Positions 51,484-59,582 of a DNA stretch of 64,000 nucleotides are shown piece by piece (positions within the stretch are counted from its first letter, which is position 1; every line of letters starts with the position of its first letter). Under the pieces are notes generated by a model. It was given only the letters and a program-made list of their open reading frames with translations. It made no database searches and was not told the DNA's origin. The stretch comes from Parabacteroides chongii (GTDB lineage Bacteria > Bacteroidota > Bacteroidia > Bacteroidales > Tannerellaceae). The position numbers and the translations under genes are program-made. The stretch lies in the NCBI RefSeq assembly GCF_029581355.1, contig NZ_CP120849.1, forward strand, positions 5,054,501 to 5,118,500. The letters are read 5' to 3'.

Positions 51484-53778
51484 ATGAATATAAGACAAGT
51501 AATACGTAATACGTTTTTATCTTTTATGTTCCTTGCCACGCTGGCTTCTGCGACGGTCAAAGAGCCTGTCGATTACGTGGATATGTTTATCGGAACTTCC
51601 AATTCCCGATGGATGCTGGGACCTTATGCCCAGGAGCCGTTCGGGATGGTACAGCTCGGACCGGACAACCAGGGGAATGTCTGGATGGGCGGATACGAAT
51701 ACGCTATCAACAGTGTTTCCGGTTTCAGCCACCTGCATGCCTGGACGATGGGCGGACTGATGATCATGCCGACAACAGCCGATCTCGCATTGTCGAATCC
51801 ATCCTCCGACTCTCCGTATAAAGGGGCAAACGCCGGCTATCATTCCCGTATCCTGAAAGAAACGGAAAAGGCTTCGCCGGGATATTATTCCGTCTATCTA
51901 TACGATCATGAAGTGAAAGCCGAATTGTCCGCCACTACCCGTTGCGGTATCCACCGGTACACCTTCCCTGAGAGAAAAGAGTCGAGGATATTGATAGACC
52001 TCCTGTTTCCTACCGAATGGGATTACGGATTCAGCGTTAAGGATGCCTGCATCACCAAAGTAAGCGACACGGAGCTGGAAGGTTATGCCGACTGCCAGTC
52101 CGGTCCCTGGAGCGGATGGAATGATTACAAGCTGCATTTCATCGTCCGATTCAGCAAACCGTTTTCTCAACTGAACGGATGGAATGAAGGAAAGGAAGCC
52201 GATGACATACAATCCATCGCCGGCAAAAACGATATCGGAGTCTATGCTCTTTACTCCACGAAAGAAGGGGAAAGCATCACCGTCTCTACCGGTCTGTCGC
52301 TGGTCAGCATCGAGCAGGCGCGCTTAAATATGGAAGCGGAACTGGCTCCCTTGCAATACGACTTCGACCGCGTAGTGGCACAAACCCGTGCTAAATGGAA
52401 CGAACTGCTCGGAAAAATAGAGATAGAAGGACAGGACGAAGTGGATAAGACCAAGTTCTATACCAACCTGTATCGCGCTTATGCCGGAAAACAAACCTGG
52501 AACGATGTGAACGGCAAATACCGGGATGCCTGCGAAAACATACAGCAACTGGATCACGGCAATATGTATGGCGGAGATGCTTTCTGGAACAGTTTCTGGA
52601 ACCTGAACGGTCTTTGGTCGATCATCTCCCCTCGCATCGTAGACGATTGGGTAACGACACAACTGGAGATGTTCAAACATACGGGATGGACAAGCAAAGG
52701 TCCGGCAGGACTGGAATATTCGGGGATCATGGAAGGCTCGCACGAAACCGCGCTGATGGTGGCGGCTTACCAGAAAGGAATACGCAAAGACGGCGAGGAC
52801 ATTTACAAAGCCGTCCGAAAGAATGTAACGGAAACAGGTATCAAGCATCCCTGTGGCGGTTATTGCGGCAATCCTTTACTGGATGTCTACATTCAATATG
52901 GCTATATGCCGATGGAAAGGGGCGTTGTATCCAAAACACTCGATTATGCTTACGACGACTGGTGCGTCGCCCAGCTTGCCTTTGCCCTCGGAAAGAAAAA
53001 AGAGGGAAAAGCCTTGCAGGCACGTTCCATGAACTATAAGAATGTATTCCATCCGGAAAAGAAGTTTGTCATGCAGCGGGACAGTCTCGGCAACTGGGAC
53101 CCTGACTTCAACGTATTCTCCAACAAAGGGTTCATCGAAGGGAACAGCTGGCAATACTCCTGGTATGTGCCGCATGATATTCCGGGATTGGTCGACCTGT
53201 TGGGAAAAGACCTCTTCAACAGCCGGCTGGAAGAAGGTTTCATCAAATCGGAAAAGCATAAGTTCGCTGCCCATGTCTTCGACCGTACGATGGGACAGGC
53301 TGCCGAATTTTATATCAACCAGGGGAATGAGGTGAATATGTGTACGCCGTTTCTGTTCAACTACTCCGGCAAGCCGTGGCTGGCACAGAAATGGTCGCGT
53401 GCCATACTGGACAGTTTCTACGGTTCGACGCCCTATCATGGCTGGGAAGGCGATGAAGACGAAGGACAGATGGGCGGCTGGTATGTGATGAGTGCCCTCG
53501 GCCTGTTCGAAATGAACGGTGGTGCTTCCCTCCGGCCGGAATTGGAACTGACCAGTCCGCTCTTCAACAAAGTAACCATCCATTTGGATCCTGATTACTA
53601 TAAAGGGAAGACGTTCACGATCGAAGCCCGCAACAACTCAAAAGAAAATATCTATATTCAGAAAGCATATCTGAACGGCAAGGAGTTAAAACAGCCGCGA
53701 ATACCTTTTACTGCCATTACCGCCGGCGGAGTGCTTTTACTCGAAATGGGCGATAAACCAGGGTATACGTGCTTCTGA
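51484..53778 (+). CDS. GH92-family alpha-mannosidase, secreted
   Basis: A 764-aa protein. An open frame extends upstream to 51361, but that part overlaps regulatory DNA and the signal peptide starts at 51484 (MNIRQVIRNTFLSFMFLATL), so this ATG is chosen. GH92 features: N-terminal beta domain with VDMFIGT, the (alpha/alpha)6 domain with GGDAFWNSFWNLNGLWS and SGIMEGSHETALM, and the C-terminal GDEDEGQMGGWYVMSALGLF. Family enzymes are Ca2+-dependent exo-alpha-mannosidases acting on host or fungal mannans in the periplasm or on the surface. Many members read GNDDxGQ where this one has GDEDEGQ, so activity or linkage preference may differ. Not in a recognisable polysaccharide-utilisation locus: no SusC/D genes are near. 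Confidence 0.87.
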   Translation: MNIRQVIRNTFLSFMFLATLASATVKEPVDYVDMFIGTSNSRWMLGPYAQEPFGMVQLGPDNQGNVWMGGYEYAINSVSGFSHLHAWTMGGLMIMPTTADLALSNPSSDSPYKGANAGYHSRILKETEKASPGYYSVYLYDHEVKAELSATTRCGIHRYTFPERKESRILIDLLFPTEWDYGFSVKDACITKVSDTELEGYADCQSGPWSGWNDYKLHFIVRFSKPFSQLNGWNEGKEADDIQSIAGKNDIGVYALYSTKEGESITVSTGLSLVSIEQARLNMEAELAPLQYDFDRVVAQTRAKWNELLGKIEIEGQDEVDKTKFYTNLYRAYAGKQTWNDVNGKYRDACENIQQLDHGNMYGGDAFWNSFWNLNGLWSIISPRIVDDWVTTQLEMFKHTGWTSKGPAGLEYSGIMEGSHETALMVAAYQKGIRKDGEDIYKAVRKNVTETGIKHPCGGYCGNPLLDVYIQYGYMPMERGVVSKTLDYAYDDWCVAQLAFALGKKKEGKALQARSMNYKNVFHPEKKFVMQRDSLGNWDPDFNVFSNKGFIEGNSWQYSWYVPHDIPGLVDLLGKDLFNSRLEEGFIKSEKHKFAAHVFDRTMGQAAEFYINQGNEVNMCTPFLFNYSGKPWLAQKWSRAILDSFYGSTPYHGWEGDEDEGQMGGWYVMSALGLFEMNGGASLRPELELTSPLFNKVTIHLDPDYYKGKTFTIEARNNSKENIYIQKAYLNGKELKQPRIPFTAITAGGVLLLEMGDKPGYTCF

Positions 53779-53846
53779 GACAGGCTTGCATTGCCGGACG
53801 AAATCATTATTCTATGTAACCGTCCGGCAAATTCATCTGTTTTTTA

Positions 53847-53854
53847 TACTTTTG
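53847..53854 (+). promoter_or_regulatory. -7 box of the GAF kinase operon
   Basis: TACTTTTG, a TAnnTTTG match 20 bp before the ATG at 53874. Confidence 0.45.
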
Positions 53855-53873
53855 TACAAAGATCAGAAACAAC

Positions 53874-55118
53874 ATGCCACTATTCAGAAAGAACGAACAG
53901 CCCAAGCAACCGAATCTGGAACAACTGCTTTCGGAGTTCAATCAGTCGCTTACGCTGATTGTCGACAAGCAATTACTTATCGGCAACATCGCCGCCAAAG
54001 TAAAACAAATATGTCCTGTCGAAAGTATTTATATTTTCCTGCTGGATGAGAACACGGGGAATTACAAACAGCAGAACGAAACCCGAAACAAACCGGTGAC
54101 GCTGATCAAACGGAGCCGCCTGATCAGCTGGCTGTCGGTAAACGAAAAGCATCTGACGGTATCCGAACATCCGGATATCATCGCTTACTTTCCTCCGGAA
54201 GAACAGGAAACATTACGGCAACTGGATGCGGAACTGATCTTCCCGCTAAAGGTGATGAACCAGATAAACGGAACGATCTTTATCGGAAAGAAAACCGACG
54301 GAACCGCTTTCACTCCGCAGGAACTGAAACTGCTCTCCATCCTGATCAACCAGGCTACTTTTGCCATCGAACATGCTTCGCTCTACGAGATACAGACCGA
54401 ACGTCTGAAGAAGATGTACCGCACAGACCGCCTGGCTACGTTGGGTGAGCTGGCAGCCGGTGCCGCCCACGAGATACGGAATCCGCTGACTGCCATTCGC
54501 AGTACGATCCAGTATCTGAGCAAAGACTTCAATGCCGATCCGACAAAAAAGGAGATGATGGAGGAACTGATCTCGGAAGTGGAACGTATCAATAAGATCG
54601 TACAGGGCTTGCTGTCGTTCGCCCGCCCCTCGGAGCTGAATACGTCGGAGGTAAACATCGAGCAACTGATCAACCAGACGCTCCTGCTGGTGACAAACAC
54701 GCTACGCAAACAGAATGTCGAAGTGGAGTTCGAATACTTCACCGACAATACAACGATACAGGCCGATACGGAGCAACTGAAGCAGGTCTTCCTGAACATT
54801 ATTCTAAATGCCGTCGAAGCCATGGGTAAAAATACTCCCGATCGCTCGCGTACATTAATAATAAGTATAGAAAAGGGAGCTGCCATCAATACGCATTCCC
54901 GTTATCTGATCGTCTCATTCGAAGATTCCGGAAAAGGGATCGACCAGAAAGACATCGAGAATGTATTCAATCCTTTCTTCACGACAAAAGAGGAAGGTAC
55001 CGGATTGGGATTAGCCATTTGCTACGGTATCGTGAAACGCCATGAAGGCGAGATCGAGGTGAAAAGTACACCAGGCAAAGGCACTTGCATAAACATAAAA
55101 CTACCGCAACGTATATGA
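53874..55118 (+). CDS. soluble GAF-domain histidine kinase (NtrB-like)
   Basis: A 414-aa kinase without TM segments or signal peptide. A GAF domain (about residues 20-172) is followed by the HisKA helix with phospho-acceptor His199 in AGAAHEIRNPLTAIRSTI and by a HATPase domain (N box NIILNAVEAMG, G1 DSGKGI, G2 GTGLGLAI). It should therefore sense a cytoplasmic ligand or state. Its stop overlaps the start of the NtrC-type regulator by four bases (ATGA), a sign of translational coupling and a cognate pair. Together they are the likely controllers of the sigma-54 export operon at 44.3-51.2 kb. Confidence 0.92.
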   Translation: MPLFRKNEQPKQPNLEQLLSEFNQSLTLIVDKQLLIGNIAAKVKQICPVESIYIFLLDENTGNYKQQNETRNKPVTLIKRSRLISWLSVNEKHLTVSEHPDIIAYFPPEEQETLRQLDAELIFPLKVMNQINGTIFIGKKTDGTAFTPQELKLLSILINQATFAIEHASLYEIQTERLKKMYRTDRLATLGELAAGAAHEIRNPLTAIRSTIQYLSKDFNADPTKKEMMEELISEVERINKIVQGLLSFARPSELNTSEVNIEQLINQTLLLVTNTLRKQNVEVEFEYFTDNTTIQADTEQLKQVFLNIILNAVEAMGKNTPDRSRTLIISIEKGAAINTHSRYLIVSFEDSGKGIDQKDIENVFNPFFTTKEEGTGLGLAICYGIVKRHEGEIEVKSTPGKGTCINIKLPQRI

Positions 55119-56488
55119 AAGCAAAAATAGTAGTAGCCGACGATGAGCCGCGCATCCGCAAGATGATTGCCCGCCTGCTGACAGATGAGGGATACGACGT
55201 TATGCCTGTCGAAAACGGACGGGAAGCGGTAGAGGCACTCCTCTCCTTCCATCCCGATGTGATCCTGCTGGACCAGCAGATGCCGGTACTGACAGGCGTG
55301 GAAGCATTGGAAGAGATCAAACGTATTTCCCCGAATCAGGTCGTCCTGTTCGTCACGGCTTTCGGTTCCATCTCCCTGGCGGTAGACGCAGTAAAAAAAG
55401 GAGCGTACGATTTTATCGAAAAACCGTTCGATAACGACAAGCTGGTGCTCACCGTGGGCCGTGCCGTTGAACACAGCCGGATGAAAGGTGAACTGTCGAC
55501 GCTGAAGAAGACACTCGGCGAGAAACAAAGCTCCGTTATCGGAGAAAATACCGGACTCAGGCAAACGATGATACAGGTGCGACGGGTAGCAGAAACGAAT
55601 GCCACCGTCCTGATCCACGGCGAAAGCGGTACGGGAAAGGAACTGATCGCCCGTGCCATTCATTCCAACAGCCTGCGTGCCAACGGTCCGTTCGTTGCCA
55701 TCAACTGCGGAGCCATTCCGCTGACATTGATGGAAAGCGAACTGTTCGGCCATGAACGGGGTGCCTTTACGGATGCCAAAGAGGCAAAGGCCGGTACTTT
55801 CGAGCAGGCAGACGGCGGAACTCTTTTTCTGGACGAAATAGGTGAACTGCCTTTGGATGCCCAGGTGAAACTGCTCCGCGTACTGGAAGAGCGGAAGATC
55901 ACCCGCATCGGAGGGAAAAAGGCAATCCCGGTTGATGTCCGTATCGTAGCAGCTACCAACCGTAATCTGGACGATGAGGTGAAAGAGGGCCGTTTCCGCC
56001 TCGACCTTCTCTATCGCCTGAATGTCTTTACCCTTATCCTCCCGCCACTTCGCGAACGGAAAGAGGATATCCCCCTGCTGACCAATTTCTTCATCCGCAA
56101 ATACAACCGGACATTGAGTCTCGACGTACAATCCATTACGCCCGAAGCCGTGAAGCTGCTTGGTTCCTACGACTGGCCCGGAAACGTCCGCGACCTGGAG
56201 AATGCCGTACAAAGTGCCATGATACTTTGTACCGACGGCACGATCCGCCCAGAACATCTGCCCGACCGGGTGAAAGGATACGAACTGGCGGAAGAGCAAC
56301 CCGTAGCAGGGAGCGGCGGAAACAGTATCCGGGAGATTAATGCGCAAATGGAAAAAGAACTGATACTCGAAACGCTCCGGAAGCATAATTTCAACCGGAC
56401 ACTGACAGCCGAAGCTCTTAATATCAGCCGGAAAACATTGTTCAATAAAATGAAGCGGTACGGACTGGATTCGGCTACAGACAAGTGA
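55115..56488 (+). CDS. NtrC-family sigma-54-dependent response regulator (second system)
   Basis: A 457-aa protein starting MKAKIVVADDEPRIRKM at 55115; the frame is open ten codons earlier but that would lie inside the kinase gene. Receiver domain with Asp9/Asp10 and phospho-acceptor Asp53 (VILLDQQMP), AAA+ domain with Walker A GESGTGKE, contact loop GAFTDA, Walker B GTLFLDEIG, arginine-rich sensor segments (RFRLDLLYRLNVF), and a Fis HTH (LTAEALNISRKTLFNKMKRY). As in the first regulator, GAFTGA is replaced by GAFTDA. The GGGTAA palindromes before the divergent TolC operon are its probable targets. Confidence 0.93.
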   Translation: MKAKIVVADDEPRIRKMIARLLTDEGYDVMPVENGREAVEALLSFHPDVILLDQQMPVLTGVEALEEIKRISPNQVVLFVTAFGSISLAVDAVKKGAYDFIEKPFDNDKLVLTVGRAVEHSRMKGELSTLKKTLGEKQSSVIGENTGLRQTMIQVRRVAETNATVLIHGESGTGKELIARAIHSNSLRANGPFVAINCGAIPLTLMESELFGHERGAFTDAKEAKAGTFEQADGGTLFLDEIGELPLDAQVKLLRVLEERKITRIGGKKAIPVDVRIVAATNRNLDDEVKEGRFRLDLLYRLNVFTLILPPLRERKEDIPLLTNFFIRKYNRTLSLDVQSITPEAVKLLGSYDWPGNVRDLENAVQSAMILCTDGTIRPEHLPDRVKGYELAEEQPVAGSGGNSIREINAQMEKELILETLRKHNFNRTLTAEALNISRKTLFNKMKRYGLDSATDK

Positions 56489-56536
56489 TAACAGGATAAT
56501 TAACAAGCGATAACCGACGGCTGAAGATCGGCAAGC

Positions 56537-56574
56537 GACAGTTTAAAAATCAATGTGTAAATTATTAAACTGTC
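56537..56574. other. 10-bp inverted repeat upstream of the oxidoreductase operon
   Basis: GACAGTTTAA (56537-56546) and TTAAACTGTC (56565-56574) with an 18-base spacer. It could be a terminator stem without a T run for the regulator gene, or an operator. Confidence 0.4.
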
Positions 56575-56616
56575 ACCTCCCGACGACCATCCGTCAACTA
56601 AAAAACAAAACAACCC

Positions 56617-56646
56617 TTGTTTTTATAACATTAGTTCTTAACTTTG
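56617..56646 (+). promoter_or_regulatory. Bacteroidetes-type promoter of the 2-oxoacid oxidoreductase operon
   Basis: TTG at 56617-56619 (-33) and TAACTTTG at 56639-56646 (-7), with a 19-bp spacer, the classical arrangement for the Bacteroidetes primary sigma factor. The start codon follows at 56684. Confidence 0.7.
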
Positions 56647-56683
56647 TAGGTCTTACACGACATAAAACATAATTAGTTATACT

Positions 56684-56911
56684 ATGGCAAAGATAAAAGG
56701 AGCGGTCGTTGTTAACCAGGAACGCTGCAAAGGGTGCAACTTATGCGTAGTTGCCTGCCCCAGCGATGTACTGGAATTACACCCGCGTGAAGTGAACAAC
56801 AAAGGGTACCATTATGTGTACATGAAAAACCCTGATGCTTGCATCGGTTGCGCCAGTTGCGGATTGGTTTGTCCCGACGGCTGTTTAACCATCTACAAAG
56901 TAAAAATATAA
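56684..56911 (+). CDS. 2-oxoacid:ferredoxin oxidoreductase, ferredoxin-like delta subunit
   Basis: A 75-aa protein with two 4Fe-4S clusters: CKGCNLCVVACP (about residues 17-28) and CIGCASCGLVCP (about 51-62), both complete CxxCxxCxxxCP. It transfers electrons from the thiamine enzyme core to ferredoxin. First gene of a five-gene operon (delta, alpha, small membrane protein, beta, gamma), 7 bp before the alpha subunit. Confidence 0.93.
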   Translation: MAKIKGAVVVNQERCKGCNLCVVACPSDVLELHPREVNNKGYHYVYMKNPDACIGCASCGLVCPDGCLTIYKVKI

Positions 56912-56918
56912 AACAAAT

Positions 56919-57998
56919 ATGGCAGAAGAGATCAAATTAATGAAGGGAAACGAAGTCGTCGCCCATGCAGCTATACGCTACGGTGTAGACGGATACTTCG
57001 GATATCCTATCACTCCGCAGTCGGAGATCCTGGAAACCCTGATGGCCGAAATGCCGTGGGAAACAACCGGAATGGTAGTACTGCAAGCCGAAAGTGAAGT
57101 AGCAGCTATCAACATGGTGTATGGTGGTGCCGGTACAGGCAAACGTGTAATGACTTCATCTTCCAGTCCTGGTGTCAGCTTGAAACAGGAAGGTATTTCT
57201 TATATCGCAGGTGCTGAACTGCCTTGTTTAATTGTAAACGTCATGCGTGGCGGTCCCGGTTTGGGAACGATCCAGCCGAGCCAGGCAGACTATTTCCAGA
57301 CAGTGAAAGGTGGCGGACACGGCGACTATCGCCTGATCACCCTTGCTCCTTCTTCCGTACAGGAGATGGCAGACTTTGTCGGATTAGGATTCGACCTCGC
57401 TTTCAAATATTGCAATCCGGCTATTATCCTTGCCGACGGTATCATCGGCCAGATGATGGAAAAAGTGGTTATGCCTCCTTTCCGTCCGCGTAAGACAGAA
57501 GAAGAGATCATCGCCGAATGTCCGTGGGCTGTACAAGGCAAAACGAAAAATCGTAAAGCCAATGTGATCACTTCACTGGAACTCGATCCGGCGAAGATGG
57601 AAGAAAACAACCTTCGCTTCCAGGCTAAATACCGTAAGATTGAAGAAAATGAAGTACGCTACGAAGAGTTCCAGTGCGACGACGCGGAATATCTGCTGGT
57701 TGCTTTCGGTTCTTCTGCCCGTATCTGCCAAAAAGTGGTAGAGATCGCACGCGGAGAAGGTATCAAACTCGGCTTGTTGCGCCCGATCACGTTGTGGCCG
57801 TTCCCGACAAAAGCAATTGCCGCCTATGCCGACAAGGTGAAAGGTATGCTTTCTGTCGAATTGAATGCCGGCCAGATGGTGGAAGATATCCGCCTGGCTG
57901 TTAACGGAAAAGTAAAGGTTGAACACTTCGGCCGCCTGGGTGGTATCGTGTTTACTCCGGATGAAGTACTGAACGCGTTAAAAGAAAAGTTATTCTAA
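56919..57998 (+). CDS. 2-oxoacid:ferredoxin oxidoreductase, alpha subunit (VorB/KorA type)
   Basis: A 359-aa protein with the pyrimidine-binding domain of thiamine-diphosphate ferredoxin oxidoreductases (GYPITPQSEILETLM near residues 28-42, QAESEVAAINMVYGGAGTGK near 67-86) and a C-terminal transketolase-like domain II (GLLRPITLWPFP). With the beta and gamma subunits it oxidatively decarboxylates a 2-oxoacid with CoA to acyl-CoA, or runs in reverse. Bacteroidales homologues are usually annotated as 2-oxoglutarate (Kor) or branched-chain 2-oxoacid (Vor) enzymes; the sequence alone does not settle the substrate. Confidence 0.9.
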   Translation: MAEEIKLMKGNEVVAHAAIRYGVDGYFGYPITPQSEILETLMAEMPWETTGMVVLQAESEVAAINMVYGGAGTGKRVMTSSSSPGVSLKQEGISYIAGAELPCLIVNVMRGGPGLGTIQPSQADYFQTVKGGGHGDYRLITLAPSSVQEMADFVGLGFDLAFKYCNPAIILADGIIGQMMEKVVMPPFRPRKTEEEIIAECPWAVQGKTKNRKANVITSLELDPAKMEENNLRFQAKYRKIEENEVRYEEFQCDDAEYLLVAFGSSARICQKVVEIARGEGIKLGLLRPITLWPFPTKAIAAYADKVKGMLSVELNAGQMVEDIRLAVNGKVKVEHFGRLGGIVFTPDEVLNALKEKLF

Positions 57999-58003
57999 TT
58001 TCT

Positions 58004-58174
58004 ATGATACGCGGAAGTAAAACAGACAGCATATTGACAATCCTGTTCATGGTATTGGCAGCAGCAGCGATCGTTTGCTATTTTGCAGTCGACGACCGTC
58101 ATGTATTCCTCTATTGCGGAGGGGCTGCCGTATGCTTCAGACTTGTTCAATATCTACTGAGATTTATTAGTTAA
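58004..58174 (+). CDS. small two-TM membrane protein inside the oxidoreductase operon
   Basis: A 56-aa ORF (MIRGSKTDSILTILFMVL...RFIS) located 5 bp after the alpha-subunit stop and 13 bp before the beta-subunit start. It has two hydrophobic segments (about residues 10-28 and 34-50) joined by a short charged loop VDDRH. The tight spacing with an otherwise soluble enzyme operon suggests it is translated and may anchor or regulate the complex (inference). I do not recognise a family. Confidence 0.75.
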   Translation: MIRGSKTDSILTILFMVLAAAAIVCYFAVDDRHVFLYCGGAAVCFRLVQYLLRFIS

Positions 58175-58187
58175 TTAAGCAACAATT

Positions 58188-58952
58188 ATGGAACTCAACG
58201 AAATAATTAAACCGGAGAATCTGGTCTATACAAAGCCGGAATTGATGAACGACAATCCCATGCACTACTGTCCCGGTTGCAGCCACGGTGTGATACACAA
58301 GCTGATCGCTGAAGTGATCGCCGAAATGGGAATGGAAGAAAAAACAATCGGTGTCTCCCCGGTAGGTTGCGCCGTATTCGCATATAACTACCTGGATATC
58401 GACTGGGAAGAAGCTGCTCACGGACGTGCACCTGCCATCGCAACAGCGATCAAACGCCTGAATCCGGAAAAGATGGTCTTCACTTACCAGGGCGACGGCG
58501 ACCTCGCCGCTATCGGTACAGCCGAAACTATCCATGCTGCCAACCGCGGTGAAAACATCGTAATCGTATTCGTGAACAATGCGATCTATGGTATGACCGG
58601 CGGTCAGATGGCTCCTACTACACTGGAAGGCATGCCGACAGCGACTTGCCCTTACGGACGTAACATCGCCCTGAACGGCTATCCGCTGAAGATCGGCGAT
58701 CTGCTGGCACAGCTGGAAGGTACCTGCCTGGTTACGCGCCAGAGTGTACAGACTGCTGCAGCCGTGCGTAAAGCGAAAAAGATGCTTCGCAAAGCTTTTG
58801 AAAACTCGATGGCCGGCAAAGGAACTTCAGTTGTCGAATTCGTTTCCACCTGTTCATCCGGCTGGAAGATGACTCCTGAAAAAGCAAACAAATGGATGGA
58901 AGAGAACATGTTCCCGTTCTATCCGCTGGGAGACTTGAAGAACAAAGAATAA
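58188..58952 (+). CDS. 2-oxoacid:ferredoxin oxidoreductase, beta subunit (KorB type, TPP-binding)
   Basis: A 254-aa protein with the thiamine-diphosphate/Mg2+ motif starting GDGDLAAIGTAETIHAANRG (about residues 104-123) and ending in NN (VFVNNAIYGMTGGQ, about 131-144). CPGCSHGV (about 28-35) is the usual Cys-containing N-terminal motif of the beta subunits. It holds the cofactor where decarboxylation occurs. It is 17 bp from the gamma-subunit gene. Confidence 0.93.
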   Translation: MELNEIIKPENLVYTKPELMNDNPMHYCPGCSHGVIHKLIAEVIAEMGMEEKTIGVSPVGCAVFAYNYLDIDWEEAAHGRAPAIATAIKRLNPEKMVFTYQGDGDLAAIGTAETIHAANRGENIVIVFVNNAIYGMTGGQMAPTTLEGMPTATCPYGRNIALNGYPLKIGDLLAQLEGTCLVTRQSVQTAAAVRKAKKMLRKAFENSMAGKGTSVVEFVSTCSSGWKMTPEKANKWMEENMFPFYPLGDLKNKE

Positions 58953-58969
58953 GTAAATACAAAAACGAC

Positions 58970-59512
58970 ATGAAACAAGAAATAATTATAGCAGGCTTTG
59001 GTGGACAAGGTGTTCTGTCGATGGGTAAGATACTTGCTTATTCAGGCTTGATGGAAGGCAAGGAAGTGACCTGGATGCCTTCATACGGACCGGAACAACG
59101 TGGCGGTACAGCCAACGTGACAGTGATCTTGAGCGATGATCCTATCAGCTCTCCGATCTTGAATGAATATGATATCGCCATCGTACTGAACCAGCCATCT
59201 ATGGATAAGTTCGAAAGCAAGGTAAAGCCGGGTGGTATCCTGATCTATGACGGCTATGGTATTCATACGCCGGTTAAACGCTCCGACATCAACATCTATC
59301 GGGTAGATGCCATGGATGCAGCTACGGAAATGAAGAATGAAAAAGCATTCAACATGCTTATTTTAGGCGGTTTGCTGAAGATCGTTCCGATGGTGAAACT
59401 GGAAAACGTCCTGCTGGGCCTGAAGAAGTCCCTGCCCGAACGTCATCACAAGTTGATCCCGATGAACGAAGCTGCCATAAAGAAAGGCATGGAGATCATA
59501 CAGAAAATGTAA
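58970..59512 (+). CDS. 2-oxoacid:ferredoxin oxidoreductase, gamma subunit (KorC type)
   Basis: A 180-aa protein starting MKQEIIIAGFGGQGVLSMGK, the typical gamma-domain opening with the glycine-rich CoA-binding-type loop. Further family motifs are SYGPEQRGGTANVTVILSDD (about residues 39-58). The open frame extends upstream into the beta gene, but ATG at 58970 matches the family start. Last gene of the operon, followed by a strong terminator. Confidence 0.92.
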   Translation: MKQEIIIAGFGGQGVLSMGKILAYSGLMEGKEVTWMPSYGPEQRGGTANVTVILSDDPISSPILNEYDIAIVLNQPSMDKFESKVKPGGILIYDGYGIHTPVKRSDINIYRVDAMDAATEMKNEKAFNMLILGGLLKIVPMVKLENVLLGLKKSLPERHHKLIPMNEAAIKKGMEIIQKM

Positions 59513-59532
59513 TCTTGCAAAAAGAATATAAA

Positions 59533-59566
59533 GAGGGGCGTTTCTTTCGTAGAAATGCCCTTTTGT
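59533..59566 (+). terminator. intrinsic terminator of the oxidoreductase operon
   Basis: GGGGCGTTTCT and AGAAATGCCCT pair around TTCGT (one G-U type mismatch), followed by TTTTGTTTT. The promoter box of the porin gene begins right behind it. Confidence 0.75.
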
Positions 59567-59568
59567 TT

Positions 59569-59576
59569 TATCTTTG
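59569..59576 (+). promoter_or_regulatory. -7 box of the porin gene, directly before the start codon
   Basis: TATCTTTG ends only 6 bp before the ATG at 59583, so a transcript from this box would be leaderless or nearly so. Confidence 0.5.
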
Positions 59577-59582
59577 CAACCC

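Noticed and set aside
55022..56506. 494-aa open frame on the minus strand opposite the second NtrC-type regulator
   Set aside because: It is the antisense shadow of a clear regulator gene. Its protein has no recognisable domain, and the sense frame has all AAA+ motifs.
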